64,000 nt of DNA. Origin: Parasitella parasitica (taxonomy: Eukaryota; Mucoromycota; Mucoromycetes; Mucorales; Mucoraceae). The notes under the pieces were generated by a model. The model saw only the letters and a list, made by a program, of their open reading frames with translations. It made no database searches and was not told the DNA's origin. Below are positions 38,706-50,136 of this stretch, in pieces (position 1 is the stretch's first letter; each line of letters begins with the position of its first letter). The stretch is taken from NCBI GenBank assembly GCA_025201805.1, contig MU619243.1, forward strand, positions 141,236 to 205,235, given 5' to 3'. The translations under genes were made by a program, and so were the position numbers.

Positions 38706-41700
38706 TTAGATATCTCCAAGTTCTAGTTCACTATATTTGGAACCTTGGACATCAGTGCGAGCAGCTTGTTCTTTACAGTTTTGCAAATGCAAGAGAGTAG
38801 CACGGAAATGGCGACGAACATAATCAGAGACAGGGCCATCATGCTCTACAAGAGACGAGGAGTTGGACGTAGGAGGATGTTGATCAGGGTTGTCCATATT
38901 GCTTAAATTGGTATTGATAAGATCGATCAAGCCATTCAAATACTTGATAGTAACCTAAATGCAAAATATATATCAGTAAGTCTTGCTTGGATACCAATTA
39001 TAATAAACCTACGGCTTCATTGCCCTTCTCAAAGTAGTAAATATAGCGGTTTAAAATTTCAACAAATAGCTCGACATTGGTGACAGGATCCATACAGCTA
39101 TCGGCAATCTTCAAGGCCTTCTGAAGACATTCAAGAGCACGCTTACCGTCTCTGAATAGAGGAGCCTTTTCTCCTTCAGGGAGATCAGGTTCAGAGATAC
39201 CGCGCTCAGTAGCCCACCAGAGATGGGACGACAGATAAACACCACGACATTGATCTGGCTTCTTCAGGAGCTTACTGCTATGCAAGGCAGCCTTTGTAAT
39301 CAAAGTATCGTAATTATCAACAGAGAATACGCGTGTCTGTTGAAGTGCACCAATGATGCAGGTGATTGCCTGGAACTGAGCACGAGATTCAGAAATGGAT
39401 TCCTCATAGATAGTGAAGGCTTCTACAAAGAATTCGTATGCGATTTCTTCAAAACCGCATTCATCGGCACTTTGACCAGCTAACAAGAATAAATGAAGAC
39501 AATTGTCAGCAACCTCGCACTTGTGATATAACGTAGAAATCACTTGATGGATGAAACGGAAGAGAGCAGAGGTTTTTTTCTCCCAAATCTCGTCTTGTTC
39601 TTCCTGGAGCTTGTAGCGTCTAGCAAGTTTTACAGCAGAAACAATGAGAGGCGGGAAAGTGTAGCGAATGCGATCGCCACCATCACCAAACTGTTTTCTA
39701 GCAGCAGATAAAAGCAAAAATTGGGTATCTTCCTTTTCCGATTTAAATAGATGAATCATTCTAGCAAGGAGGCCTTGTTTTTCCACGTATTCTTCTTGCT
39801 CGAAGCTCAACTCCATGTTTCTTTGACGTCCACCGCCATTCATCTGTTGTGATGGTGCAGCAGCAGAAACAGGTACATCCTTTTGATCACGCAATAGAAC
39901 ATCACAAAGTTCAAGAATGCCGTGTACATCCTCTGGTATATCAATGACGGTGGCATTTTTCAAAATGCTATTCACTACTGCATAGGCAGTCTGTTGGCGA
40001 GTAGAATATGGCTGAAGAGCTAACAAAGGCTGATGATTAGCTAATGCCAACAGATACAAGGCTGAACTGTAATGTTGAATAGGAGCCAACAGTAATCCTA
40101 AAAGATTTGCTTCGGTTGCCTTGGAGTGAAGATCAGGTGAATCAGAAAATTCAAGAACTTTGTCTTTAGCATAGGCAAGGATTTGATCGACATAATCAAT
40201 TTTCTCGGGATAGCATGACAGAGAAAGGTTGATCAATGAGACCAACAATGCAGTTAGGTCTTGAATCGACAAATCAGGGCGGGCCTATAATGTGCTTTTG
40301 TTTAACCAACGAAACATGCATTGCACAGTATAGTCTGTATACCTTGACAAGTTCAACAATCTGACTCCAAAAGACAATAAAGAGTTCGACATCTTCAGGA
40401 ATACCACGTACCCTCTTGACAGCATCTTCTTCTTTCTCTTCAGCAAGATCTCCAGTTGAAGCTGGCTTCTCTTCTGCAGCTCCACTATCTTCTTCAGGCT
40501 TCTTGTCTTCAGCCTCGACATCATCTGTCGTTTCCTCAGCTCCTAAAGGTTCTTCACTAGCAATTTCCTCATCTTTGCTGGGTACTTCTTGCTCCTCTTC
40601 TTTTTCTTTTTCTTCTTTTTCTTCTTTTTCTTCTGGCTCTACCTGTTCTACTTTTTTATCTTTTTCAATAGTCGCCTCTTCTTGTTTTGGCTCCTCCTCA
40701 TCTTCTTCCTCGGGTTGAAGTCCTTGCAACTTTCTCTTTTTTTGCTCGGCAATACGACGAATGTTTTCCTCTCTTTGTCTCTTTGCTTCGTTGGGCTCTT
40801 CTCCTTCAGATTCACGAGTGGCAAAAGCAGCTAAACGATCAATCAAAGATATGATGATTTGTTTGACGTTGACTTTGGGATGCAGCTGAGCGGTTGCCGA
40901 CAGGAAGGGTTGCAAAGTACGAAGGTGGAAATCATCAGGGAAGACTTGAGTGATGACTTCCATCAAATATTCCTGAGCAATGACATCCCGGCAACTAACA
41001 GTTTGGTCCAAAATACCGGGAAGGATATCCTAAGTAACTATATTAGTTGACAACACACCAGCAGCTACCAAAAGATAGAAATTATTTACCTTTTGATAGA
41101 TTTTAAGATCAACGCCATCCAATTGACTCAGGCGGACAAGATTAGTGCCCACCAAGATGCGCAACTCCTTACGCTCTGCTTCTCGCTTCTCGCGATCACG
41201 AGAATGTCCCTGGTGCTGTAATCTAACCCAAAGCTTATTCATTTCGGTGAAGTTGGTCAAGATGAAATTGATAGACTCAAATACATTGCCCTCGGGTCTA
41301 CCAAAAGTCAGTGTCACTTTCTTATACTTGCAACGCATCATAAAAACATATGCTGCTTACCCAGAACCTTCGCCTACTGGCAAAAAATCGCGAGTCATAC
41401 TGCTAAGATAGTATCTTAAAAAGAGACCACGAATTGGATGCTGGACACCTCTCGTCATTTCCATCATATCACGCATGATTTCACGGACAGGAGCATCGGG
41501 CATACTCATATAAGCAGCACCAACAGTGATCATTAAATAAAGACGGGGCACGATGTTTCCAGCATACTGAACAAGTTCGTACAAATCTGCCAAATGATGA
41601 CGACCAGCAGTATGGGCCTCTGTTAAAAAGGCCGTTAAATGGCGCATAGCATCAAAAATGGACATATCTAATCGATCCGTAATCTTTAGTTCCAACAGCA

Positions 41701-41987
41701 AGAATTAAAAACAAAAAACTCACAAAGTTCATAATAGTTTTTGGGTGTTAACGCAGAAGTCCTCAATTCAGCAAGCATATTGGAGCAATGCTTCAACCCG
41801 TCCATAAGCTTATTGTTTTCCTATAACCAAATCTCGTCAATAAACCTTTTCTGGCCGCCAAAAAACACACACAACTTACCAAACATTTTTTCATAAGATG
41901 AGCCTGTACTTTGACTACATTTAACACTTCATCAAGAAGTTTAGCTTGATCCTCTATAGGAACAGGACTCATCATGGAGTTGCTCAT
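38706..41987 (-). CDS. VPS35: Retromer subunit VPS35 with acidic insertion
   Basis: Core cargo-binding solenoid of retromer, which recycles receptors from endosomes to the Golgi. Seven minus-strand exons (41987-41880, 41820-41724, 41667-41361, 41297-41090, 41029-40343, 40284-39013, 38954-38706) join in frame to 975 residues; animal VPS35 has about 796. The N-terminal [29 protein letters not shown] and [13 protein letters not shown] (the VPS26-binding motif, near 109) are conserved. So are [36 protein letters not shown] and [20 protein letters not shown]. The extra length is mainly a highly charged Glu/Lys tract at about residues 313-450, placed between two helical repeats where most homologues have a short loop. 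The gene is convergent with the MFS transporter, 129 bases apart. Confidence 0.96.
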
Positions 41988-42652
41988 TTTTTTTTCTTGG
42001 CAATAATTGTATAAAAAAGAAACAACAGGTCTTTACATAAAGTTGAAGCTGTTTATCCATCAACTCCGAGAGTGGTACACCACCATTAACAAGACGTCAT
42101 CTGGGTCATGCTCAAGAACTTTTTTCATGGAATGAGTTTTCAGAGTCTGTTTACGGGTACGCATTGCAGCCCTTTGGCTACTTTAATTTAGTCCTTGGCG
42201 AGCCAAAAGGCATACAAAAGACATTTGGCAATTCTAAAGGTTAGAATCCGCAATGAAGGCTATAAGGAAACAATGGCGAGGACAGCTACTTGGTTCAAAT
42301 TCGACAATTCATTTAGATTAATTGATGAGGATGTGTTCACCTATGAACTCTGTTTTACTGCGTCCTTATTCTCTTCAAACTTGACACTTTTTATTTAGAT
42401 CAATGTAGTCTTTGGAGCCGTGTACATACTGGTCATACCTCAAGATTGCATGCATTGCAAATGCTGCTTGGTATCAAAACATTCAATAGAGTTGGATGTG
42501 CACACCTATCCATACTACTTGTTGCTCTTGTTTCACCAAAGCACATTAATTTCCAGTTGAAAGAGCGAATCTTGGCAACCATAATACAGTATTGCTTAAA
42601 AACCAAGGATTATACTTTATTTTATTATTACTGGACATGATGAATTAAGTTT
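41988..42652. other. Intergenic region with unassigned coding-like fragments
   Basis: Plus-strand open stretches around 42080-42240 (LTRRHLGHAQELFSWNEF) and 42195-42398 (ARTATWFKFDNSFRLIDED) look partly protein-like but lack a start, change frame and match nothing I recognise. They may be a gene relic. The VPS35 promoter and the 3' end of RPN10 must also lie here. Confidence 0.35.
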
Positions 42653-43936
42653 TTATTTCTTTTCATCTTTTTTGTTCTTATCCATGTCTTCCAAAGCCTT
42701 TTGGATTCGCTCATCGTTTTTATCAACTCCAGGTAAAGATCCCAAAACTGTCGACAATATTTCATCATCTTCATTTTTCTCTCGTCCTTCGTTCATAGAC
42801 ATTTGCAGTGCTCTTTGAAGTGCATCGTCTTCATTTAAATCTTCCATAGCCTCGTCCTCGTCCTGAAGTGGAGCAGCGCCAGCATCATTCATTGACATTG
42901 CTAAAGCGGCTTGAAGCTCGGCATCTTCATCAGTTTGATCTGGTTGTGTGTCTATTGCCATAGCAGAAGAAGATTCTGCTCCCTCTTGCTTTGTATTTGT
43001 TCCATTTTTTGCTGCCTCTGCTTCCTGGCGTGCTTTTTCTTCCTCGAGCGAAATACGCAAGGCCTAAGGCAAAAAAAAAAACAAAAAAAACTCTAGATTA
43101 GCCATTCATTCACGTCTCAAATGTATTGCGGTTCTATTACCAAAGCAAGCTCGGGATCAAGGCTAGGGTCAATGCCAAACTCGAAGTCGCCACCGCTGCT
43201 AGCACCATAGTTACCAGCTCCACCATCCTCACCAGCGATAATAGAAGTAGAAATAAGCATATCACTCAAAAGATGAGGTCCAGGAGGAATGGTGACAAGA
43301 TGACTGTTGTCGCTGTTGTTTACATTGCTGATAAAAGCTTCCAATCGAGAGGTATTCTCAGCTTCTTGGCCAAAATTGATAATATCCACCGCAACGTTGT
43401 TTTTTTTGAGTTTCTTGGCAAGTTTGACGAGTGCCTTTTCGTCGCTCTCAAGAGGACTACCTACAAATACAATAATTCTCTGACGTTGATTTCTGTTTTG
43501 TCTATGTTTGAGAGCAAGCTACAAGACACAATTTCAATTGAGCTTTTTTCAATCTATAATTCCAGCTGATTGCTATATACTTACAGATGCAATTTGTATG
43601 CTGGTCAAAAAGTTGGGTTGACCACCTGCTTTAACGGCGTGCAAGGCAGTGAGGATTTTACCGACGTCCGTAGACAATGTAACAAGTACCTCAGGGCCTT
43701 TGCCAGCTGCAGTCATAAGTCCAACAGTATTTTCGGGATTCGACTGTGTCTTTGATGAGAAGATGAGGTTGACGGCTTCATTCTGTGCAACTAGTCTAGT
43801 AGGAGAGTAGTCGCCGTTACGCATCCATTCGGAATTGTCGACACTGTTGTGATAAATATCAACAATTAGTTATGATTTAATTTTCTCTACTATCTATAAA
43901 AAATATTTACACAATCATTGAGGCTTCCATAACCAT
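42653..43936 (-). CDS. RPN10: 26S proteasome ubiquitin receptor RPN10 (PSMD4)
   Basis: Ubiquitin-chain receptor of the 19S particle. Four minus-strand exons (43936-43911, 43843-43585, 43518-43141, 43063-42653) join in frame to 357 residues. The VWA domain (1-190) has [46 protein letters not shown] and [10 protein letters not shown]. Three ubiquitin-interacting motifs follow: [15 protein letters not shown] (about 216-232), [15 protein letters not shown] (about 268) and [15 protein letters not shown] (about 300). Yeast Rpn10 has one such motif and mammals two, so three suggests broad chain binding. The C-terminal tail is Lys/Asp-rich. The first of two closely spaced ATGs (MVMEASMIV) matches the family start. 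The first exon is only 26 bases long. Confidence 0.96.
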
Positions 43937-44229
43937 TTTGAAGAAGAAGAAAAAAACTTGTAATTAAATGTGAATAGTAAAAAAAGAAAAGGAAGGTGAG
44001 GCATACAATTTAACGCGTATGCTTTTTGATTCTTTCCAAGTTACGCATCCTCTTCATGCGTCATCATTCATTACTGAGCTCAAATGCTTCCATTCAAAGC
44101 TATTGCACTGTTACAATATCTGATATAAAAAGGCATCATGCTATACGCATTTTGGCATTGCATATGCTTATACTTCGTTCTTCACTTAGCCTCTATACCT
44201 TTTAGTTTTTTTTAGAATTATAAGATCGT

Positions 44230-44756
44230 TTTTATATATATAATCCATCATGCCTAAAAACCTTCAACGCAACATAATGTATACAACTGTAAAAACTTGA
44301 GAAGAAGAGGGAAATATTTTGACATTAGAGCAACTTGAGCAGAGACTTATTGATGATTTCCCAAAAAATGCAATTGTAATTTCTATAACCCAAAAACATA
44401 CAACTCAAAAGCTGTGTTTAACCCTTAAAAGAACAACCCTTTGGAAGAAAACAACAACTGAAGAATAGTAAAAGAGCGAAAGGGATTACTGTATTGGCCT
44501 TTCACACAAGGGTGTTAATTACTTGACAAACTGTATTTTTGTTGATGAAAGTGGATTTGATGCTTATATGGTACTCGGAAATGCAAGGTCAGCCAAAGAA
44601 AAGAAAGTCCATGAAATCACAAAAACATGAAAAGAAGCAAGAATATTTCAGCAAAAAGGATTGAATCTTTACAAGCTGTTGTGATGGTTCTACATATAGG
44701 TTTATCTTTGCTGAATTCATCAAGCAGCTGCTGGAATGAGTTGATATGGAATACCC
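44230..44756 (+). pseudogene. Second Tc1/mariner transposase relic
   Basis: Plus-strand fragments in transposase order. LTLEQLEQRLIDDFPKNAIV and LCLTLKRTTLWKKTTTEE (about 44320-44470) recall the linker before the catalytic core. CIFVDESGFDAYMVLGNA (about 44530-44590) is the first-Asp block, and FIFAEFIKQLLE then VDMEYPL (about 44700-44755) lie before the second Asp. Stops and frame changes are frequent. The relic ends exactly where the next TIR element begins, and the second Asp block is not found on either side. Confidence 0.65.
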
Positions 44757-44951
44757 ACTGATTTATCAGAAAAAGTTAATAGAAATTAATCAGGTAAAGA
44801 TCCGTTTATAATATTCCAAATAGAGAGTTTATATACTTTCTATGAACTAAGGGAAGCGATGTGAGGATAAAGGTTTTAGTGATGAAATCCGGGAGATGGG
44901 GTAGATTGCATCTATCCCAACAAATTTCATGTCATATTATATTATGATCTA
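44757..44951 (+). repeat. Left long terminal inverted repeat
   Basis: Pairs with 45788-45988 in reverse complement. Starts ACTGATTTATCAG and ends near ATTATGATCTAAT. Confidence 0.8.
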
Positions 44952-45787
44952 ATGTTTTATTCTCCAGAATGAGTTTATATTATATCGAATAAAATAATTT
45001 TCTTCATCAAAGTTTTTATTCTTAAATACTAAAAGTTTGATAAATTATTTTTGTTGGGTTTGACTAGACACATTTTGTGGGTTTGAATAGATTATTTCTG
45101 TCAAATTCATTTTCATGATTTGTAAGGTGCCCCCAAATATTTTGTGAGTTTGATTTGAAAATACGATACCATAAACATTTTCTAACTCTGTTTATTTCAA
45201 GTCCTATTTCAATGATAGAAAAGCAATGGTGTTTGGGATGACTATTATGTTAGTGAATACTAACAAAAGCCGTTTTGAAGGCAAAAGTATTTCAAACATT
45301 TCTACCGTACTTCCTTACAGTTTTGAAACTTGAAGCATTGAAGCCCACATATTTTAAGCGCCGTCTTAATATTAAAAAGTCGTATATTTAAACCTCCGCT
45401 TGACTTTCCCTTCAAATGATCTTCATTTCATCGAGATTAATTACGCAAAACCAAGACTCATACGATATATACAATATAGTTATATTATTCATTTCAACGT
45501 ACCCCAAGATTTTCACATAATGAAACAAAACCGACCAATTATAGTTTTGATTTGAAAACAAGATGGTGTTTCATGTTACTTGCGAAAAACTATCTTTACA
45601 CATAACAAATGGAAAAAGATAGTGGCAGCTTTTGTGGATTCAAAAACCTATTTTGCAGCTTTGGATATCTTTTAGACGGTATCTTCTGGGCGATATTATC
45701 ATATTCAAAGAAAAATCACTACGACATCATTGCTTATTGCTGATTACTTTAGATAGAAGATTCACACTTATACGAAAATGTACAGAC

Positions 45788-45988
45788 AAGATCATAATAT
45801 TATATGACGTGGCATCTGGGATATATACTACAATTTACCTTATCTCCCGGATTTCATCACTAAACTTTTATCCTCAATCCTCGCATCGCTTCCTTCAGTT
45901 CATAGAAAATATATAAACCCTCTATTTTGATTATAATAAACGGATCTTTACCTGATTAATTTCTATTAACTTTTCCTGCTAAATCAGT
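45788..45988 (-). repeat. Right long terminal inverted repeat
   Basis: Reverse complement starts ACTGATTTAGCAGG. It carries a six-base insertion relative to the left arm in the GAGGAT segment. Confidence 0.8.
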
Positions 45989-46406
45989 ATGTAGTGTTAT
46001 TTAGATGTCGATTACAAAAATGTTTATGCTTTGAAATGAGCTCTTGTTTGCTCAGTTGAACTTATTGTTAACCAGAGCTTTTCTTGAAGCACGATTCTTG
46101 TTGCTACAGCTTCTGAATTTTCATTAGCTTCCTGAAGGACAGTAACACAAAGCACAAAGATAATATTATTTTAATCATATATTACTTGTGTGTCGATTGA
46201 ATATTATGTTTGAAGACATACAATCAATAGATTTCTAGACATAATGTATATCTGAGACGATGTCACATCAGTATTTTAATGGATGCAGTCTTGTGTGCCT
46301 TAAATTCGCGTGTGAACCATTGTGTTTTTTTAAATAAATTGGACGTACGTGTGCAACAAACACAATACGCAAGACTTTTTAGTTTTAATATTATACAATT
46401 TTACGA
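45989..46406. other. Intergenic promoter region
   Basis: AT-rich; lies between the TIR element and the next gene. Nothing coding was seen. Confidence 0.45.
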
Positions 46407-47261
46407 ATGGCTTCACTAACACCAATTGTGCAAGAATTTTGGCGCAATCTATGTCTCAATGCTTTCAATGACAATACACTTGCAAATGACTTTATTCTGT
46501 TCTTTGACGGCTGCAAAACACCATCCACTGTTGGCCAATTGATATGGAAAACGACCAATCCAGACTATCAATACAATCTTCAACAATTGGGCTGCAATCA
46601 ATTAGAAGACGATACATTCACCTTGCCGTACGAAACAATGAACGTTTTTATGAGCGAAAAGAGACAAGCACGTTCAGAGTGGCATGTTAAACGCCAAGTA
46701 GAGTTGAAACAGCATCTGCAGAAAACGTTGAAAAATGTCAGCACACCTTTATGTTTAGATGATAAACAAAAAATAGCACTTCTCAAAGAATTTACCAGCA
46801 TTCATAAAACTGATTTGGGATCAGTGCCGTTTCTAACTAGATTAGCAGGGTTTTTTCGGTATCAAATACAGCACAAAAATAATGTGGTTGAGTGGAAAAT
46901 GAGCGAATACATACTCACACAAAATGATGAAGAAGCCATGGAGTCGTATGTCAGGCTGCTTGGAAGCATTCTAGAAATGCAATTGGTATATCGGGATGAA
47001 GCTGGCGACAATGACACGGTGGCAATTAGCATAGATGGTGATAGCAACAGAGTAAAAGACCCCGAGTTGATTTGGAGGATGAGCCCTGACATAGACATCC
47101 ACTTGATGCAAGAAATTCTGGAGTATCTGCCAAAACAAGCACAGAAATTTGACGATTATTTTGTTACAGATATACCCAGAAAACAATCTCAAGAGCATCA
47201 AAGCATATTTCAATGGTTACTTGATATTTTGAGCCGTTGTCTCTCATTTTTACACAAATAA
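46407..47261 (+). CDS. Hypothetical 284-residue single-exon protein
   Basis: Not recognised. A continuous 284-codon ORF with a good start (ACGAATGGCTTC) and balanced composition, so very likely a real gene. It is mixed helical in character, with acidic segments (LVYRDEAGDNDTVAISIDGD near 195) and no signal peptide. The last 25 residues (SIFQWLLDILSRCLSFLHK) form a hydrophobic or amphipathic helix that could contact a membrane or a partner. It is convergent with the uL13 gene only 86 bases away. A peripheral mitochondrial or ER protein is conceivable but unsupported. Confidence 0.75.
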   Translation: MASLTPIVQEFWRNLCLNAFNDNTLANDFILFFDGCKTPSTVGQLIWKTTNPDYQYNLQQLGCNQLEDDTFTLPYETMNVFMSEKRQARSEWHVKRQVELKQHLQKTLKNVSTPLCLDDKQKIALLKEFTSIHKTDLGSVPFLTRLAGFFRYQIQHKNNVVEWKMSEYILTQNDEEAMESYVRLLGSILEMQLVYRDEAGDNDTVAISIDGDSNRVKDPELIWRMSPDIDIHLMQEILEYLPKQAQKFDDYFVTDIPRKQSQEHQSIFQWLLDILSRCLSFLHK

Positions 47262-47347
47262 AACGTACCGTAAAATACGTATAAATCAAAATTTTATTTT
47301 CTCATTTTTTCATGTCCAAGAAAAAACACTTTTTGAAAAAGCAAAAT

Positions 47348-48356
47348 TTAGTTACCGAGAGCGGCAATGGAAGCGTTGACATCCTTGATAGCATCAGCCT
47401 TGGACTCGACAGCCTTCTTTTGGACGGCAGCAATAGACTTCTTACGTTGATAGTAAGCAGCAGACTTGGCCTTACGCTTCTCTTCGAGCTTGGCAACAAC
47501 GTCTTGGTACTTCCAACCGACTTCGTGGGAGATACGACCGATGGTGGTGTACTTGCGTCCGGGCTTAAGACGGAGGACACGGAGAGCAGCAGGAATAACC
47601 ATACGCTTCATGCGGTCATAAGGAGCAGGGACACCTTCGAAGAGCTTGATACGGTCCAAAGCAGCGGCACCACGAGCAGTCTTGTGGGGGATCATACCAC
47701 GGATGGCCTTGTACAAGATACGAGAAGGAGCACGGAAATGGAAAGGACCACGAGTGGGGTTGACGAGACAGCGCTTGTTGAGGTAAGCATGGTACTTCAC
47801 TATGATTGAACCAAAATTGTTAGCACGATATATGTTATAAATTACAACACCTGAAAAAAAACATGAAATACGCAAAACACAAAAACACGGAAAAGCTACA
47901 AACATTCTTCCAATCCCCATCTTAAATGTATGATATCGTCGTTCTATATTGCAAAATATCTCGAGCTCCAAGGTAAATAATAAAAGAAAATCCCGCGTCC
48001 ATCTGATATTTATCCACTCTATAAATGTGCGTGTATTTGTATATGTGTGGTGTACGTGCGTATATGTGTCTGTGCCCGTGTGTATATCCGTGTGGTGTTG
48101 CGTATTTTCATCTTTATTCAGATACATAAATATAAACTATACATACACTTGTTACGGAAGAATTCACCAGAGACGTTCAAGGCTTCACATCTGACGACAA
48201 CAACCTTTTGACCATTAAGGGCTTGCTTAGCGATGATGGAAGCAAGACGACCAAGCAAATGACCCTTAGAATCAATGACCAATGTCTAAGATTCGACGTT
48301 AATATTTACTGTGCATGACATACTGCCTTTTTCTATACCTTTTCGAAGGTACTCAT
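47348..48356 (-). CDS. RPL16: 60S ribosomal protein uL13 (L16/L13A)
   Basis: Structural protein of the large cytosolic ribosomal subunit. Three minus-strand exons (48356-48339, 48285-48147, 47799-47348) join in frame to 202 residues, the usual size. The protein begins [22 protein letters not shown] and includes [56 protein letters not shown] and [19 protein letters not shown]. The second donor was placed at GTATGT so that the split codon gives Leu (RNKLKY), as in homologues. That intron is 347 bases, by far the longest resolved in the window, and the other is 53. The first exon encodes only six residues, a common plan for fungal ribosomal protein genes. Confidence 0.97.
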
Positions 48357-50136
48357 AGTTGAAGTTGTATGAAATAAAGAGAAGGAGCAAAAATTTTACA
48401 AAACGATGTTTGTTTTTGATTATTTGGCCAAGCCACTCTAGTAAAAAATTATATTCTGATTAGTATAGTCACTTTATCTGTCCGATAACGACATTTGACA
48501 GATCGAAACATGCAGATGCTTGAAGAGAAAGTAAAGAAGTATTCCAAGATTTAAGAATGGCTAATTCCAGTTGAAAATTCTGTTGAAGGCTAGAATTGAG
48601 TCTCTTGAGATCCATCTCTCAAGGTTTAATTTTCATCTACTTCATCACTCTGTTGTTGTTTATCAGCTTGTGAATAAGACTTTGGATGTATAAAACTCAT
48701 ATATTTGTGTTTCTTCTAATTGTGTGCATTTTCATTAAATACATGTATTAAGAGCATAGATTAAGCGCCTATTAGTCATAATATTTAGCAATGAGATGTA
48801 AATAGTTAGATCTATATCTACTGCTACTTTTTTTCTGCTTATAAAAAATTGCAATAATTGACCAAATCAAATACGTAAAAAGAAATTATTCAATAAGATA
48901 AGTAAAGCTAATACGAGCTCAAGTAATTTTTCACTGTAAAATTAGTGAAAACTCAATCTGGAATACCAATAAGGCTATGGTTAATGAAAAGGCATCTATC
49001 TTCAAGCTCAAAAATTGGTGAAAATCCGCTGTGGTCTTTTCGATTCAAAATCGAGGATTGGGCATTTGATTAATCGTTTTTGCATTTATTCAACAAATAC
49101 TATACAAATTAACAATATACAATTAATATTATTGATAGAGTAATTAATTGCACATCGAGTTGTGCTACTTTTGTTATATCTTTCTACTAAAAGTTCTTCG
49201 AAAATATCAAAAATCTAAAAACAAGAAAATACACCGAAACTTCAAAATTAACAATATCAAACACTGTAATAAACAATTTGACTATGAACGTTATGCGAAA
49301 AAGCCGATCTAGCAATTTTGATCGATTTAGGCGAGGGTTTATAAGGATTATTCACCACAACAATTATAGCACTCATGCTACAGAAAGAAATTAGGAAATG
49401 TAAGAGATAGTTCTGCCTAGTTGTACTCTCTGAAAACTTGCAAATTATATTGTAACATGCTTCAAATGTGTGCTTCAATAATGTTATTGCAATAAACCGC
49501 AATCTATTGTAAATATTGTATTTTGCATGTTGTGTACAATATGGATCTCAGATTAGTTATGCCAATATGTAAATTTTGTGTGGTCGATTTCGCTAGACTA
49601 AAAAGTGTATACTGAATCGTCCTGATTCTGTATTGTACAAGTATATATTCGTCATTGTGCTGAGAAACTAGCGATTTGGTATAGGAGTGTACGTTCATGC
49701 ATTCATTTTCATTTGTGATTTATACATGTAGGGACTTATTTCTATATGGACTCCTGGCCATGGCGAATAAATCTGTAAAATGCAATGTGCCGCTGTTATA
49801 CAGATATCATTTTAAGATATCATATACAATATACACTTCGCCGTGATTACAAAATGAATTCATCTGCAGAGTGACTGATTTAATCTTTATTTATTTTTAT
49901 AGATCAAATGTGAATGCAATGATTTTTTTTTCTCTTTTGAATGAAAAGGGTTTGTATGGTAGTAGACGAAGTTAAGGAGCGACCGAGGAGCACATATTGT
50001 TTAATAGTTTACTTGAGCAAAGAGCGTAAGGGGTGGAAGTTTGGCAGGACTGGGGGAGATTTACTAGATGTGTTGATGCAATAGGAAAAATACACAACTA
50101 TTGCGAAGTATAATAAATTGCATGGAAATGTATGAT
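48357..50136. other. 1.8-kb AT-rich intergenic region
   Basis: Holds the uL13 promoter at the left and the 3' flank of the coiled-coil gene at the right. The short ORFs seen have no features. No RNA gene was recognised. Confidence 0.5.

Larger units (their letters stand above)
44757..45988. mobile_element. Non-autonomous element with about 200-nt terminal inverted repeats
   Basis: The sequence from 44757 to about 44951 returns as a reverse complement from 45988 down to about 45788, with high identity and a few small indels. Stretches such as AAAAGTTAATAGAAATTAAT followed by CAGGTAAAGATCCGTTTA are identical, and so are TTAGTGATGAAATCCGGGAG and most of TCATATTATATTATGATCT. The roughly 835-base centre has no transposase and is AT-rich. 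It includes three degenerate copies of a TTTTGTGGGTTTGA-like unit (about 45050-45155). This is the structure of a non-autonomous, foldback-type DNA transposon (MITE-like). The ends are taken from the limit of symmetry (ACTGATTT); no target duplication was recognised. Confidence 0.8.

Noticed and set aside
40416-40834. Plus-strand Ser/Phe-rich ORFs opposite VPS35
   Set aside because: They are antisense shadows of the Glu/Lys-rich VPS35 insert.
47800-48146. Open frame through the uL13 intron giving a 259-residue product
   Set aside because: The translation is low-complexity (His/Thr repeats), and splicing restores the conserved RNKLKYHAYL sequence.
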